Source: Arcobacteraceae bacterium (lineage in GTDB: Bacteria > Campylobacterota > Campylobacteria > Campylobacterales > Arcobacteraceae). From it: a stretch of 52,075 nt of DNA. The notes beneath the pieces were generated by a model. The model saw only the letters and a list, made by a program, of their open reading frames with translations, made no database searches and had not been told where the DNA came from. The stretch is taken from assembly GCA_028375605.1 (NCBI GenBank), contig JAONGR010000008.1, positions 1 to 52,075 of the forward strand. Direction: 5' to 3'. Shown one piece after another: positions 35,089-43,451 of this stretch. The position numbers were made by a program, and so were the translations under genes. The number at the start of each line of letters is the position of its first letter. Within the stretch, counting starts at the first letter, position 1.

Positions 35089-36369
35089 TTAGTAGTTTTG
35101 ACCTGAACATTTTTTAGTTACAACGTTATATGCACCACACTCTAATGGTTTTCTCCAATCAGAGATTAAATCTTTAGATCCTGGTAAGAAATCAGACCAA
35201 GCATCACCTACAACTGTATCAGGAGTTTGCCATACAGTTTCAAATTGACCATCTTCTTGAATCTCACCAATTAAAACTGGTTTAGTTAAATGGTGATTTG
35301 GCATCATTGTTGCATATCCACCAGTTAAGTTAGGAACACTTACACCAATCATCGCATCAAGAACAGCATCTACATCTGTTGTCCCTGCTTTTTCAACAGC
35401 TTTTACCCACATACTAAATCCGATATAAGTAGCTTCCATAGGATCGTTAGTTACTTTTTTATCATTCTTCATGAATTTTTTCCATTTAGCGATAAACTCT
35501 TCATTTACATCAGATTCTGCACTTTGGAAGTAATTCCACGCTGCAAGATGACCAACTAATGGTTTAGTATCAAGACCAGATAACTCTTCTTCACCTACAG
35601 AGAATGCTACTACAGGAATATCATCAGCAGAGATACCTTGATTTCCTAATTCTTTATAGAAAGGAACATTTGCATCACCATTAATTGTAGAAACAACTGC
35701 TGTCTTTTTACCTGTAGAACCAAACTTCTTAACATCACTTACAATTGATTGCCAATCAGAGTGACCAAATGGAGTATAGTTAACCATGATATCTTTATCT
35801 GCAACACCTTTAGCTTTTAAATATGCTTTTAAAATCTTATTTGTTGTTCTTGGATATACATAATCAGTCCCAGCTAGAACCCATCTTTTAACACCAACTT
35901 CGTTCATTAAATAATCAACTGCTGGAATAGCTTGTTGGTTAGGCGACGCACCTGTATAAAATACATTTTTAGAAGACTCTTCACCTTCGTACTGTACTGG
36001 ATAAAATAAAATTCCATTTAACTCTTCAACTACTGGAAGAACTGATTTTCTAGATACTGAAGTCCATGCTCCAAAAGTTACTTCAACTTTATCTTTTGTT
36101 AAAAGTCCTCTCATTTTTTCTGCAAATAATGGCCAGTTAGAAGCTGGATCTACAACTACAGGTTCTAGTTTTTTACCTAAAACACCACCTTTTTTATTTT
36201 GTTCCTCTATCATCATAAGAACTGTATCTTTTAATGTAGTTTCAGAAATCGCCATTGTTCCTGAAAGTGAGTGAAGTACACCAACCTTAATTGTATCCGC
36301 AGCACTTACTGCCATTGTCATACCAACTATTGCTGCTATACTTAAACCTTTAGCTATGTTTTTTAACAT
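35089..36369 (-). CDS. urtA: Urea ABC transporter substrate-binding protein UrtA
   Basis: Periplasmic urea-binding protein. The 426-residue precursor has a signal peptide (about 1-22, cleavage near VSAAD) and the UrtA/AmiC-type Leu/Ile/Val-binding fold. Visible are IKVGVLHSLSGTMAISE (about 27-43), EEQNKKGGVLGKKLEPVVVDPASNWPLFAEK near 54-83, LFYPVQYEGEESSKNVFYTGASPNQQ near 121-146 and VGSDYVYPRT-like GTDYVYPRTTNKI near 167. The C-terminus, CGAYNVVTKKCSGQ, has two Cys that may form a disulfide. First gene of the operon, ribosome site AAAGGGG. A 19-bp palindrome lies about 90 bp upstream. Confidence 0.96.
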   Translation of the reverse strand: MLKNIAKGLSIAAIVGMTMAVSAADTIKVGVLHSLSGTMAISETTLKDTVLMMIEEQNKKGGVLGKKLEPVVVDPASNWPLFAEKMRGLLTKDKVEVTFGAWTSVSRKSVLPVVEELNGILFYPVQYEGEESSKNVFYTGASPNQQAIPAVDYLMNEVGVKRWVLAGTDYVYPRTTNKILKAYLKAKGVADKDIMVNYTPFGHSDWQSIVSDVKKFGSTGKKTAVVSTINGDANVPFYKELGNQGISADDIPVVAFSVGEEELSGLDTKPLVGHLAAWNYFQSAESDVNEEFIAKWKKFMKNDKKVTNDPMEATYIGFSMWVKAVEKAGTTDVDAVLDAMIGVSVPNLTGGYATMMPNHHLTKPVLIGEIQEDGQFETVWQTPDTVVGDAWSDFLPGSKDLISDWRKPLECGAYNVVTKKCSGQNY

Positions 36370-36399
36370 CTTTACCCCTTTAATTTTTATTACAGAGGT

Positions 36400-36405
36400 A
36401 GTATA
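36400..36405 (-). promoter_or_regulatory. -10-like hexamer of urtA
   Basis: TATACT on the - strand, 31 bp before the urtA start. The 19-bp palindrome centre is about 62 bp upstream of it, suitable for an activator. Confidence 0.4.
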
Positions 36406-36455
36406 AAATAGTTGTGTTGTTTTAGTGTTGCTTTTTGTATTACTTTTAAAATTGT

Positions 36456-36474
36456 TTGTATATCATTTATACAA
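36456..36474 (-). promoter_or_regulatory. 19-bp palindromic element upstream of urtA
   Basis: TTGTATATCATTTATACAA, arms TTGTATA/TATACAA around 5 bp. It touches the stop codon of the neighbouring kinase, so it could double as a weak terminator, but it has no T-run and matches the elements at 26780 and 29218. Confidence 0.55.
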
Positions 36475-38706
36475 TTAAGTAATTGAGAGTATTTTTAAAA
36501 CAGCATCAAATCTAAATTCTTTAACACAATCTTCTATCTCTTTTTTTGTTTTTTTATCTATTCTTGAAGTTTCTAATACATCTAAAATTCTTTTACCATC
36601 TAGCCGTTTGATTGCATCTTTTATCTCTACTATTAGTTCGTTTGATAGAGGTAAATTCTGAGTATGTTTGTGAACTAAGCTCATTACACTTTTATCATTT
36701 ATTGGTTTCGGTAAAAAGCTATCAATACCTAAATCTAAAGCTTTCTTTTTATCTTCTTCAAAAACATTCGCAGATACTACAACAATAGGAATAGTCTTTA
36801 ACTTATCATCATCTTTTATAATTTTAATAGTTTCATATCCATTTAAATTAGGCATAATAATATCCATAAAAACCAAATCAATTTCAAAGTTAGACAAAAC
36901 ATCTAAAGCTTCATTTCCATCTTTAGATTCTATTGTTTGAATATCATATTGTTTGAGTATCTGAACAAGGAGATTTCTATTTTCTTTTATATCATCTACT
37001 ACTAAAATAGTAAGTTGCATATTTTCCTTTTTATAGGGCATCTCTTTTTTCGTCTCAATATCTAGTTGTTGTGTAGTTGAAGGTTTAAAACGTATACTAA
37101 AAGTAAAAATACTTCCCTTTTCTACTTCACTTTTTAAATCAATTCGTCCACCAAGTAAAGAGATTAATTCTTTTGTAATTGCAAGACCTAATCCAGTACC
37201 ATTTTTAGTAAATTTATTTGAATTTATTTGTTCAAAAGGTTTAAAAATCTTTTTTTGATACTTTTTACTTATACCGATACCAGTATCTTCAACTGTAAAA
37301 TAAAGCTGATTGTACTTATATTTTATAGTACACTTTACATAACCTTCTTGTGTAAACTTTAATCCGTTTCCAAAAAGGTTTATTAGTATCTGTTTCAGTC
37401 TTTGTTGGTCACTTTGTATAAACTGAGGTACATTATCATCTATATCTATTTCAAAACGTAGTGATTTGGCTTCAAATCTTGAGATAAACATCATCTTAAT
37501 ATCTTCAATCATAGTATATAAATCAAAATCGTTATTTGATATTTCTATTTTACCCACTTCAATTTTTGATAATTCTAATATCTCATTAATTATAGATAAA
37601 AGATGATTTCCACTGTTTTTAATCGTTAATAAATTTTCTTTTTCTTGACTATCTATATTTGAAGATTTTTCTAAAAGTGATGTAAATCCTAAAATTGCAT
37701 TAAGAGGTGTTCTTAACTCATGACTCATGTTTGCCAAAAATATTGATTTTGAATTATTTGCAAATTCAGCATCTTTTATCGCATTTTTTAGTTTTTCCTC
37801 TTTTTGAATAAGCCTTAGTCCATTTTCCTTAAAAACTTTAACAGAACCTATCATCTCTCCGACTTCATCATTATATTGATGAAGGGGAATAAGAGTATTC
37901 ATATCATTCTTAGAGAGTTGAAACATAGTATTTTTCAAGGTTTCTAAAGGATATACAATTCTTGATAACAATATGAAAAATGAAAATAAAACTAAAACTA
38001 TCAATACAAAGATTGCTATAGATGCTAAAGATTCAAGTTTTTTTACTTTTTCATTTGCCTCAAATACAAATTTTTTAGTTCTTTTCTCAAAGGCTTTATA
38101 AAATGCATCTATAGGTTTCATTATATTAATCTTTGCTCGATGATACTCATTTGAATGCATAATTTGCGCTGCTAATTTTAAATCAGGTTGAGCTTTTTTA
38201 GTGTAATTTCCATTTTTATCTTGAAATATTCCTTTAACAGCATTCATAGCTTTAGTTTCTAAGTGAGTTAAATCGTCAGATTGTTTTGCAGACTCATAAA
38301 GAAGTTGTAATTCTTCCTTTGGAAAACCAGATTCTTGCATCAATTTTCGTAAAGATTTCTGTTCCCCGTCTAAAACTGCTTCATCTCCATCTAAGGTAAG
38401 AAAGTCCCAATAAATACGATTATAGTTTTCTGGTCGTTTTACTTTTCCATTTCGTATATCTAATACTGTGTGAAATTGGTCTTCAAATTTTTTATTTGCA
38501 GTGATAACATACGTTCTAGCCATTCTTGTTAGGTCGTCACTACTTTGTCTTAATTGGTCAGCTAATATAAAAGATCTGTGTTGTAACTCATAAGCAAACT
38601 GTAATTTTTTAATACTATGTTGGTATTCTCCTACAATTAAAACTACACTTATTAAAGCAAAAATATTTATTGTTAGTAAAAATATAAAAAGACGTTTTAA
38701 TTTCAT
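36475..38706 (-). CDS. Hybrid sensor histidine kinase
   Basis: Membrane sensor of a phosphorelay. The 743-residue protein has two membrane segments (about 7-26 and 228-250) flanking a helical sensor region with DLTRMARTYVITANKKFEDQFHTVLDIRNGK, a module seen in many proteobacterial hybrid kinases. Then come HAMP (about 250-300), HisKA with NMSHELRTPLNAILG (near 325), HATPase with N-box NLFGNGLKF, DTGIGISKK and GTGLGLAITKEL, and a receiver (about 568-685, LVFMDIIMPNLNG). The C-terminal tail has no clear Hpt domain. It lies upstream of urtA on the same strand and is divergent from a REC-kinase. Signal unknown; a link to urea or nitrogen is only positional. Confidence 0.9.
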   Translation of the reverse strand: MKLKRLFIFLLTINIFALISVVLIVGEYQHSIKKLQFAYELQHRSFILADQLRQSSDDLTRMARTYVITANKKFEDQFHTVLDIRNGKVKRPENYNRIYWDFLTLDGDEAVLDGEQKSLRKLMQESGFPKEELQLLYESAKQSDDLTHLETKAMNAVKGIFQDKNGNYTKKAQPDLKLAAQIMHSNEYHRAKINIMKPIDAFYKAFEKRTKKFVFEANEKVKKLESLASIAIFVLIVLVLFSFFILLSRIVYPLETLKNTMFQLSKNDMNTLIPLHQYNDEVGEMIGSVKVFKENGLRLIQKEEKLKNAIKDAEFANNSKSIFLANMSHELRTPLNAILGFTSLLEKSSNIDSQEKENLLTIKNSGNHLLSIINEILELSKIEVGKIEISNNDFDLYTMIEDIKMMFISRFEAKSLRFEIDIDDNVPQFIQSDQQRLKQILINLFGNGLKFTQEGYVKCTIKYKYNQLYFTVEDTGIGISKKYQKKIFKPFEQINSNKFTKNGTGLGLAITKELISLLGGRIDLKSEVEKGSIFTFSIRFKPSTTQQLDIETKKEMPYKKENMQLTILVVDDIKENRNLLVQILKQYDIQTIESKDGNEALDVLSNFEIDLVFMDIIMPNLNGYETIKIIKDDDKLKTIPIVVVSANVFEEDKKKALDLGIDSFLPKPINDKSVMSLVHKHTQNLPLSNELIVEIKDAIKRLDGKRILDVLETSRIDKKTKKEIEDCVKEFRFDAVLKILSIT

Positions 38707-38808
38707 AGTGATTCTTTACTGGTTAATTTATACACAAACTTTCCTTTGTTAATTTTAAGCTATTAGATATAATAATATCAAAAATAAATTAAATTAAATA
38801 GAGAGCAA

Positions 38809-39861
38809 ATGGATACAAAATATACTATTTTAGCCGTTGATGATAAAATAGAAAACCTAGCGTACCTGAACACTATTTTAAATGAGACATATACAGTTCG
38901 AGCAACACCTAATAGTAAAATGGCTTTAGAATCGATCTCATATGAAAAACCAGACTTAATACTTTTAGATATAAAAATGCCTGAGATAGATGGTTTTGAA
39001 GTATGTAAAACAATCAAAAAAGATGATGCTTTAGCCGAGATTCCTATTATTTTTATTAGTGCATTAGATGATATCAACCATAAAGTTGAAGCCTTTGAAA
39101 ACGGTGGAGTTGATTATATCACTAAACCTTTTGAACCAAGGGAAGTAAAAGCTAGAATCAAAACACAATTAGAGATTTTTGAAAGTAAACGAACTATTGA
39201 TAAACTTTTAAAACAACAAGATATGTTTGTAAAAAAAATCATGCATGAGATAAATACACCTCTTAGTATCATCTCCCTAAATTGTGACTCCTTAGAACGA
39301 GAAATAGGCTCAAAAGATGAAGTCGAAGTGATAAAGGCATCAACAAAAACTCTTTCATCTATTTATAGTGATTTATCTTATATTATTAAAAAAGAATCTC
39401 GTCCAAATCACAAAACAAAAATAAATTTACTCAAATTCATCTCTTCTCGGATAGCATTTTTTGATGAACTCGCAAATGTAAAAGATATATTTATAGAGTT
39501 AGAATCAGCAAATGAATACGAAATACTTTTTAATGAATATGAACTAGAAAGAATCATAGATAATACAATCTCAAATAGTATCAAATACTCCAATAAATCA
39601 TCCACTATAAATATATTTGTGGGGATTGAAAATAACAACTATATATTAGAGATAAAAGATGAAGGTGTCGGTATGGAAAAACCAGATGAAGTATTTCTGC
39701 CCTACTTTCAACAATCAACTTCAAATATTGGTTTAGGATTGGGGCTTTCTATAGTTAAAGAGATATGTGATAAATATGAAGTTAAGATAGAAGTAACAAG
39801 TGTGCTAAGTAAAGGTACAACTATACGCTATGATTTTTCACAAACAGTAGGAGAAAGGTAG
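38809..39861 (+). CDS. Response regulator-histidine kinase fusion (REC-HisKA-HATPase)
   Basis: Soluble kinase controlled by its own receiver. The 350-residue protein begins with REC (about 4-120; acidic VDD at the start, phospho-Asp in LILLDIKMPEIDG, and YITKPFEPRE). It continues with a HisKA-like helix pair with MHEINTPLSIISLN (near 145) and an HATPase (about 210-348: NTISNSIKYS, DEGVGMEKPD, GLGLGLSIVKEI). Receiver-first kinases often act as intermediates in relays from a hybrid kinase such as the divergent one at 36475. It is followed 1 bp later by an OmpR-type regulator. Confidence 0.88.
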   Translation: MDTKYTILAVDDKIENLAYLNTILNETYTVRATPNSKMALESISYEKPDLILLDIKMPEIDGFEVCKTIKKDDALAEIPIIFISALDDINHKVEAFENGGVDYITKPFEPREVKARIKTQLEIFESKRTIDKLLKQQDMFVKKIMHEINTPLSIISLNCDSLEREIGSKDEVEVIKASTKTLSSIYSDLSYIIKKESRPNHKTKINLLKFISSRIAFFDELANVKDIFIELESANEYEILFNEYELERIIDNTISNSIKYSNKSSTINIFVGIENNNYILEIKDEGVGMEKPDEVFLPYFQQSTSNIGLGLGLSIVKEICDKYEVKIEVTSVLSKGTTIRYDFSQTVGER

Positions 39862-39862
39862 T

Positions 39863-40534
39863 ATGAAAATATTATTACTTGAAGATGATTTTTCTTTAAA
39901 TAAAATCATCAAAGATTCTTTAGAAAAAGATGGTTTTTTTGTAGATGAATTTACAAATGGAATAGAAGCTATAACTAATATTTTAAATAGTAATTATGAT
40001 ATCTATATTTTAGATATAAATGTACCAGGATTTGATGGACATAAAGTTTTAGAGATTATTAGAGAGCAAAAAGGTGACTTACCAGTTATCATTATAAGTG
40101 CAGCTTCTGATATACAAAGTATTCAAAAAGCCTACACTCTTGGATGTAATGACTATTTAAAAAAACCATTTGATTTAGAAGAATTATTTTTAAGAATTAA
40201 TTATCTTATCAAAACATCATTACATCAAAATATAGATGAGAGTATCATTGATATTGGGTATGGATATACATTTTGTATACAAACTCAAAAGCTTTTTAAA
40301 TTTAAACATGAAATAACACTCACACACAAAGAAACATTACTTTTATCACTTTTAGTACAACACATCAATAAAACAGTAAATTTTAATCACATTCACGAAT
40401 ATGTTTGGGATAGTAAAGAAGTGGAAGCTGTAAGTATGAGAAGTGTTATCCATAAACTACAAAAGAAACTCAAAAATAGTATGATTGTAAATATACGTGG
40501 GATTGGGTACAAATTACAACATAATTTATTATAA
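39863..40534 (+). CDS. OmpR-family response regulator
   Basis: DNA-binding output of the adjacent kinases. The 223-residue protein has REC (about 1-118; EDD at 7-9, phospho-Asp in IYILDINVPGFDG, Lys in LKKPFD) and an OmpR/PhoB winged helix (about 128-222: LTHKETLLLSLLVQHINKTVNFNHIHEYVW, SMRSVIHKLQKKL, IRGIGYKL). Co-transcribed with the REC-kinase. The genes it controls are unknown. Confidence 0.92.
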   Translation: MKILLLEDDFSLNKIIKDSLEKDGFFVDEFTNGIEAITNILNSNYDIYILDINVPGFDGHKVLEIIREQKGDLPVIIISAASDIQSIQKAYTLGCNDYLKKPFDLEELFLRINYLIKTSLHQNIDESIIDIGYGYTFCIQTQKLFKFKHEITLTHKETLLLSLLVQHINKTVNFNHIHEYVWDSKEVEAVSMRSVIHKLQKKLKNSMIVNIRGIGYKLQHNLL

Positions 40535-40539
40535 TTTAT

Positions 40540-40938
40540 CTAACCATTTACTAATTTATCTGCTTTATTACTAAGCTTCTTTTTATATAAAAAAGAAGCT
40601 TCTCGTTCACTTAATGTTGAAGACTTAATTGTATCTTCTTTTTGTTTCTCTTTTTTTACATCACTTTGAACTTTTACTTCTTCTTTTTTCTCTTTTTTAA
40701 ATAATGACGTGATTAAATAAGAGGATAATCCAATATTAAAAAATATAATAACCCATTTAATAGGTAATAAAATATCCAAATACTCTAACTTTTTACGTAA
40801 AGTCAAATACTCTACAACATCACTATAAATCCATTGTGAAAAAAGTACTACAGAAAGTAATAAAACTATCAAAACTACTGTTCTTCTAAATTTATAAAGA
40901 TGATACCAAATAAAGGCAGACTTTGCTTGTTTAAACAT
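40540..40938 (-). CDS. Unknown small membrane protein
   Basis: I do not recognise this 132-residue protein. It has two predicted membrane helices (about 18-40 and 58-82), then a highly charged Lys/Glu tail (about 83-132) predicted cytosolic. It ends 5 bp from the convergent response regulator and follows another unknown gene after 8 bp, so the two are probably co-expressed. No catalytic motif visible. Confidence 0.65.
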   Translation of the reverse strand: MFKQAKSAFIWYHLYKFRRTVVLIVLLLSVVLFSQWIYSDVVEYLTLRKKLEYLDILLPIKWVIIFFNIGLSSYLITSLFKKEKKEEVKVQSDVKKEKQKEDTIKSSTLSEREASFLYKKKLSNKADKLVNG

Positions 40939-40946
40939 TCTTTAGC

Positions 40947-41264
40947 CTAAACAAAAAAGTTCAAACCTAGAACTGCAAGTGCAGCTACTAGGGATTTACT
41001 TTTTAAGTCATCTATAATTTTACGTTCCTCATCTGCTATAATTATTTCAAGTTCATCATCGCTAAAGTCATTAAATGTTTTGTGGTTTTCAGCTAAACGT
41101 GCTTTTGTTGCTAAGATTGCTTTTTCACGTATTTTAAAACTGATTTTATCTTTTACAGTATTACTTTTAATCTTTGCAAAATTAAAACCTTTACTAAATT
41201 GTTCTTTAGTAAGATTAAGCATTTCATCTGATTTTTTTTTGAGCTTTTCAAATTGATTATTCAT
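40947..41264 (-). CDS. Unknown small helical protein
   Basis: Not recognised. 105 residues, strongly charged and helical (likely coiled coil over about 1-60), with a short hydrophobic C-terminus (SLVAALAVLGLNFFV) that could insert in the membrane. The N-terminal part has a phasin-like look, KSDEMLNLTKEQFSKGFNFA, but this is weak. Pairs with the membrane protein at 40540. Confidence 0.6.
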   Translation of the reverse strand: MNNQFEKLKKKSDEMLNLTKEQFSKGFNFAKIKSNTVKDKISFKIREKAILATKARLAENHKTFNDFSDDELEIIIADEERKIIDDLKSKSLVAALAVLGLNFFV

Positions 41265-41311
41265 AAAAACATTATACTAAAAATTGTTAACAAATAACAA
41301 ATCATTAAAAA

Positions 41312-42070
41312 TTAAATTATAAAAATCACACTTAAAAGAGCATCAATCGTTAAGTTTTCAGGCTCAGCATGTAACATTTTTATTGATCTTTCCATATATA
41401 ATATCATTTTAGAAGTAATAATTTCAAAACTATTATTAGAAGGGTCTAAAAGAGATTCTTTTTGGAGTTGTATATTTTTCAATTGACTTAACGGAATATT
41501 ACTTAAAGAGGTTGTTTTTAATTGTTGTTCTAACTCAATTTGCCAATTATTTTGCCATGTTAAAAAAAGATATTGTTCTTCAATATCTTTATCAAATTTT
41601 ATTTTCCATTGAAGGATTTGTAAATTCTTATATGCTTTTTGTAATACTTCTAAATCATAACTCAATGCGGTCATTTTATACTTTACATCCATTTTATAAG
41701 CATCATAAAACATTTTATATAGTCCAACTGCTAAATAGTCATTCCTATTTTTTATAGAAGAAGACTTATTAAAAGCAAGATTTAAATAATCAGTATATTT
41801 GAAAGAATGATTCCGTGTATGACTAAATAGATTTATAGTATTCTTATTATCTAGTATATTTTTTCGTAAAAGTGAAGTAAGGTTATTATTGTAATTTTTA
41901 GGATTTCGTTTGTCTAACTTAGTTTTATACAAAGATAATAATTGAACTATCTCTTGATAATCGTTTCTAATTTGCTTTGCATTTTCTGATTGCACAGCAT
42001 TTTTAATCTTATCTTGAATATTGCTACATGAAGTAAAAAATAAAACTATAAGTATTAATAAATACTTCAT
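41312..42070 (-). CDS. Unknown lipoprotein
   Basis: Not recognised. The 252-residue protein begins with a lipoprotein signal (LFFTSCSN, lipidated Cys near 15), followed by an all-helical body with no known motif. It is probably anchored in a membrane facing the periplasm. It starts 9 bp after the U32 protein gene, suggesting an operon with it. Confidence 0.65.
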   Translation of the reverse strand: MKYLLILIVLFFTSCSNIQDKIKNAVQSENAKQIRNDYQEIVQLLSLYKTKLDKRNPKNYNNNLTSLLRKNILDNKNTINLFSHTRNHSFKYTDYLNLAFNKSSSIKNRNDYLAVGLYKMFYDAYKMDVKYKMTALSYDLEVLQKAYKNLQILQWKIKFDKDIEEQYLFLTWQNNWQIELEQQLKTTSLSNIPLSQLKNIQLQKESLLDPSNNSFEIITSKMILYMERSIKMLHAEPENLTIDALLSVIFII

Positions 42071-42079
42071 GCAACCTCT

Positions 42080-43366
42080 TTAACTTTCTATATTTTCTTC
42101 TTTTGTTTTAGTTCTTAACATAGTCATATATGGAAGTTTTCCTGGTAATTTTATAGGATTTACATTTCCACTATGTACAGATTCTAACTCTTTATCACTT
42201 TGTGTAATAATTTTATTAAATTGTATATAATATTTCCCATCATCTTTCTTATAGATAGAGCCAAATTCATTTTTTACTTCATTTATAGTTACATTTAGAG
42301 GAGCAAAGATTTCTATTTCATCATTTGGATATACTTTATATTTACATAAGAAGTGATCTTCATCTTCTTGAACTAGTCCAGTTACTTCATAACTACCTGC
42401 ACTTAAAGCATACTCATAATTTTGTGTATCATTTTTATCAAATGGTTTATGAACAAGATACGCATCTGTAAATCCACGGTTTTTTGTAGTATTTAATTCA
42501 TCTTGATATTTTTGTGCTTCAAATTTATCATTTTGTGCATCTTTAAGTGCCATACTATAAGCATACGCTGTTACAGCTGCATAGTAAGGAGATTTTGTAC
42601 GACCTTCAATTTTAACACTATCAACAGCTCCACTTTCTACTATTTCATCAACATGAGAGGCAAGGTTCATATCTTTTGCATTAAAGATATATGTACCTAC
42701 ACCTGGATCTTCTTCCAGTCTAAAGAGTGAACCATGATCTTCATTTCCTGCATATAAAGTATATTCAAATCTACAGTCATTTGCACAGCTTCCTCTGTTT
42801 GGTACTCGTCCCATTTGAACAGCACTTACTAAACATCTACCACTATATGCAAAACACATTGAACCATGTACAAATATCTCTATCTCTAAATCTGGTAAAT
42901 GTTTTTTAATCTCTTTTACATCTTTTAAACTAATCTCTCTAGCCGCTACTATTCTTCTTACACCCATGTCATAATATACTTTAGCATCAAGATAATTCAT
43001 AACATTTGCCTGTGTGGAAAGATGAATAGGAATACCAGGTGCTAATTCATTACAAAGCCCAACGACACCAGGAGTTGCAACAATAAGTGCATCTGGTTTA
43101 AGTGTTGCAACTTTTGAGATATGTTTTTTTAATAACTCAACTTGAGAGTTAAAAGGAAATCCATTTATAGTAACATAAACTTTTTTACCTCTTTCATGAG
43201 CATAGTCTATACCCTCTTGAAATGTCTCCATAGTAAATTCTTTACCACTTCTTATTCGTAAGCTAAAGTGACTTACTCCTCCATATACTGCATCTGCACC
43301 ATAAGCAAGAGCAATTTTTAATTTTTCTAAGTTACCTGCAGGTGATAATAGTTCTATCTTTTTCAT
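42080..43366 (-). CDS. trhP: U32 family tRNA hydroxylation protein (TrhP/YegQ-like)
   Basis: Predicted to act in forming 5-hydroxyuridine at tRNA position 34. The 428-residue protein starts KIELLSPAGNLEKLKIALAYGADAVYGG (U32 signature region) and has IEIFVHGSMCFAYSGRCLVSA near 165 and RGSCANDCRFEYTLY near 190; these four conserved Cys fit an Fe-S site. DSVKIEGRTKSPYYAAVTAYAYS follows near 248. It was long annotated as peptidase U32/collagenase. CmoB, which uses ho5U as acceptor, is encoded 4.6 kb away, supporting the tRNA role. Other U32 paralogues (RlhA, UbiU/V) are less likely by context. Confidence 0.82.
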   Translation of the reverse strand: MKKIELLSPAGNLEKLKIALAYGADAVYGGVSHFSLRIRSGKEFTMETFQEGIDYAHERGKKVYVTINGFPFNSQVELLKKHISKVATLKPDALIVATPGVVGLCNELAPGIPIHLSTQANVMNYLDAKVYYDMGVRRIVAAREISLKDVKEIKKHLPDLEIEIFVHGSMCFAYSGRCLVSAVQMGRVPNRGSCANDCRFEYTLYAGNEDHGSLFRLEEDPGVGTYIFNAKDMNLASHVDEIVESGAVDSVKIEGRTKSPYYAAVTAYAYSMALKDAQNDKFEAQKYQDELNTTKNRGFTDAYLVHKPFDKNDTQNYEYALSAGSYEVTGLVQEDEDHFLCKYKVYPNDEIEIFAPLNVTINEVKNEFGSIYKKDDGKYYIQFNKIITQSDKELESVHSGNVNPIKLPGKLPYMTMLRTKTKEENIES

Positions 43367-43451
43367 TTTAATTCCAATTGTGATTAAATATTTTTCGCAT
43401 TCTGCCTATTTACTGCTTAAAAGCTATTGATACTTTTAGAGTAATAAGTTC

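Noticed and set aside
41284-41293. TTGTTAACAA, which fits TTGT-N2-ACAA
   Set aside because: The central dinucleotide differs from all four purine sites (AG/CT), the neighbours are unknown genes with no purine link, and such AT-rich palindromes occur by chance.
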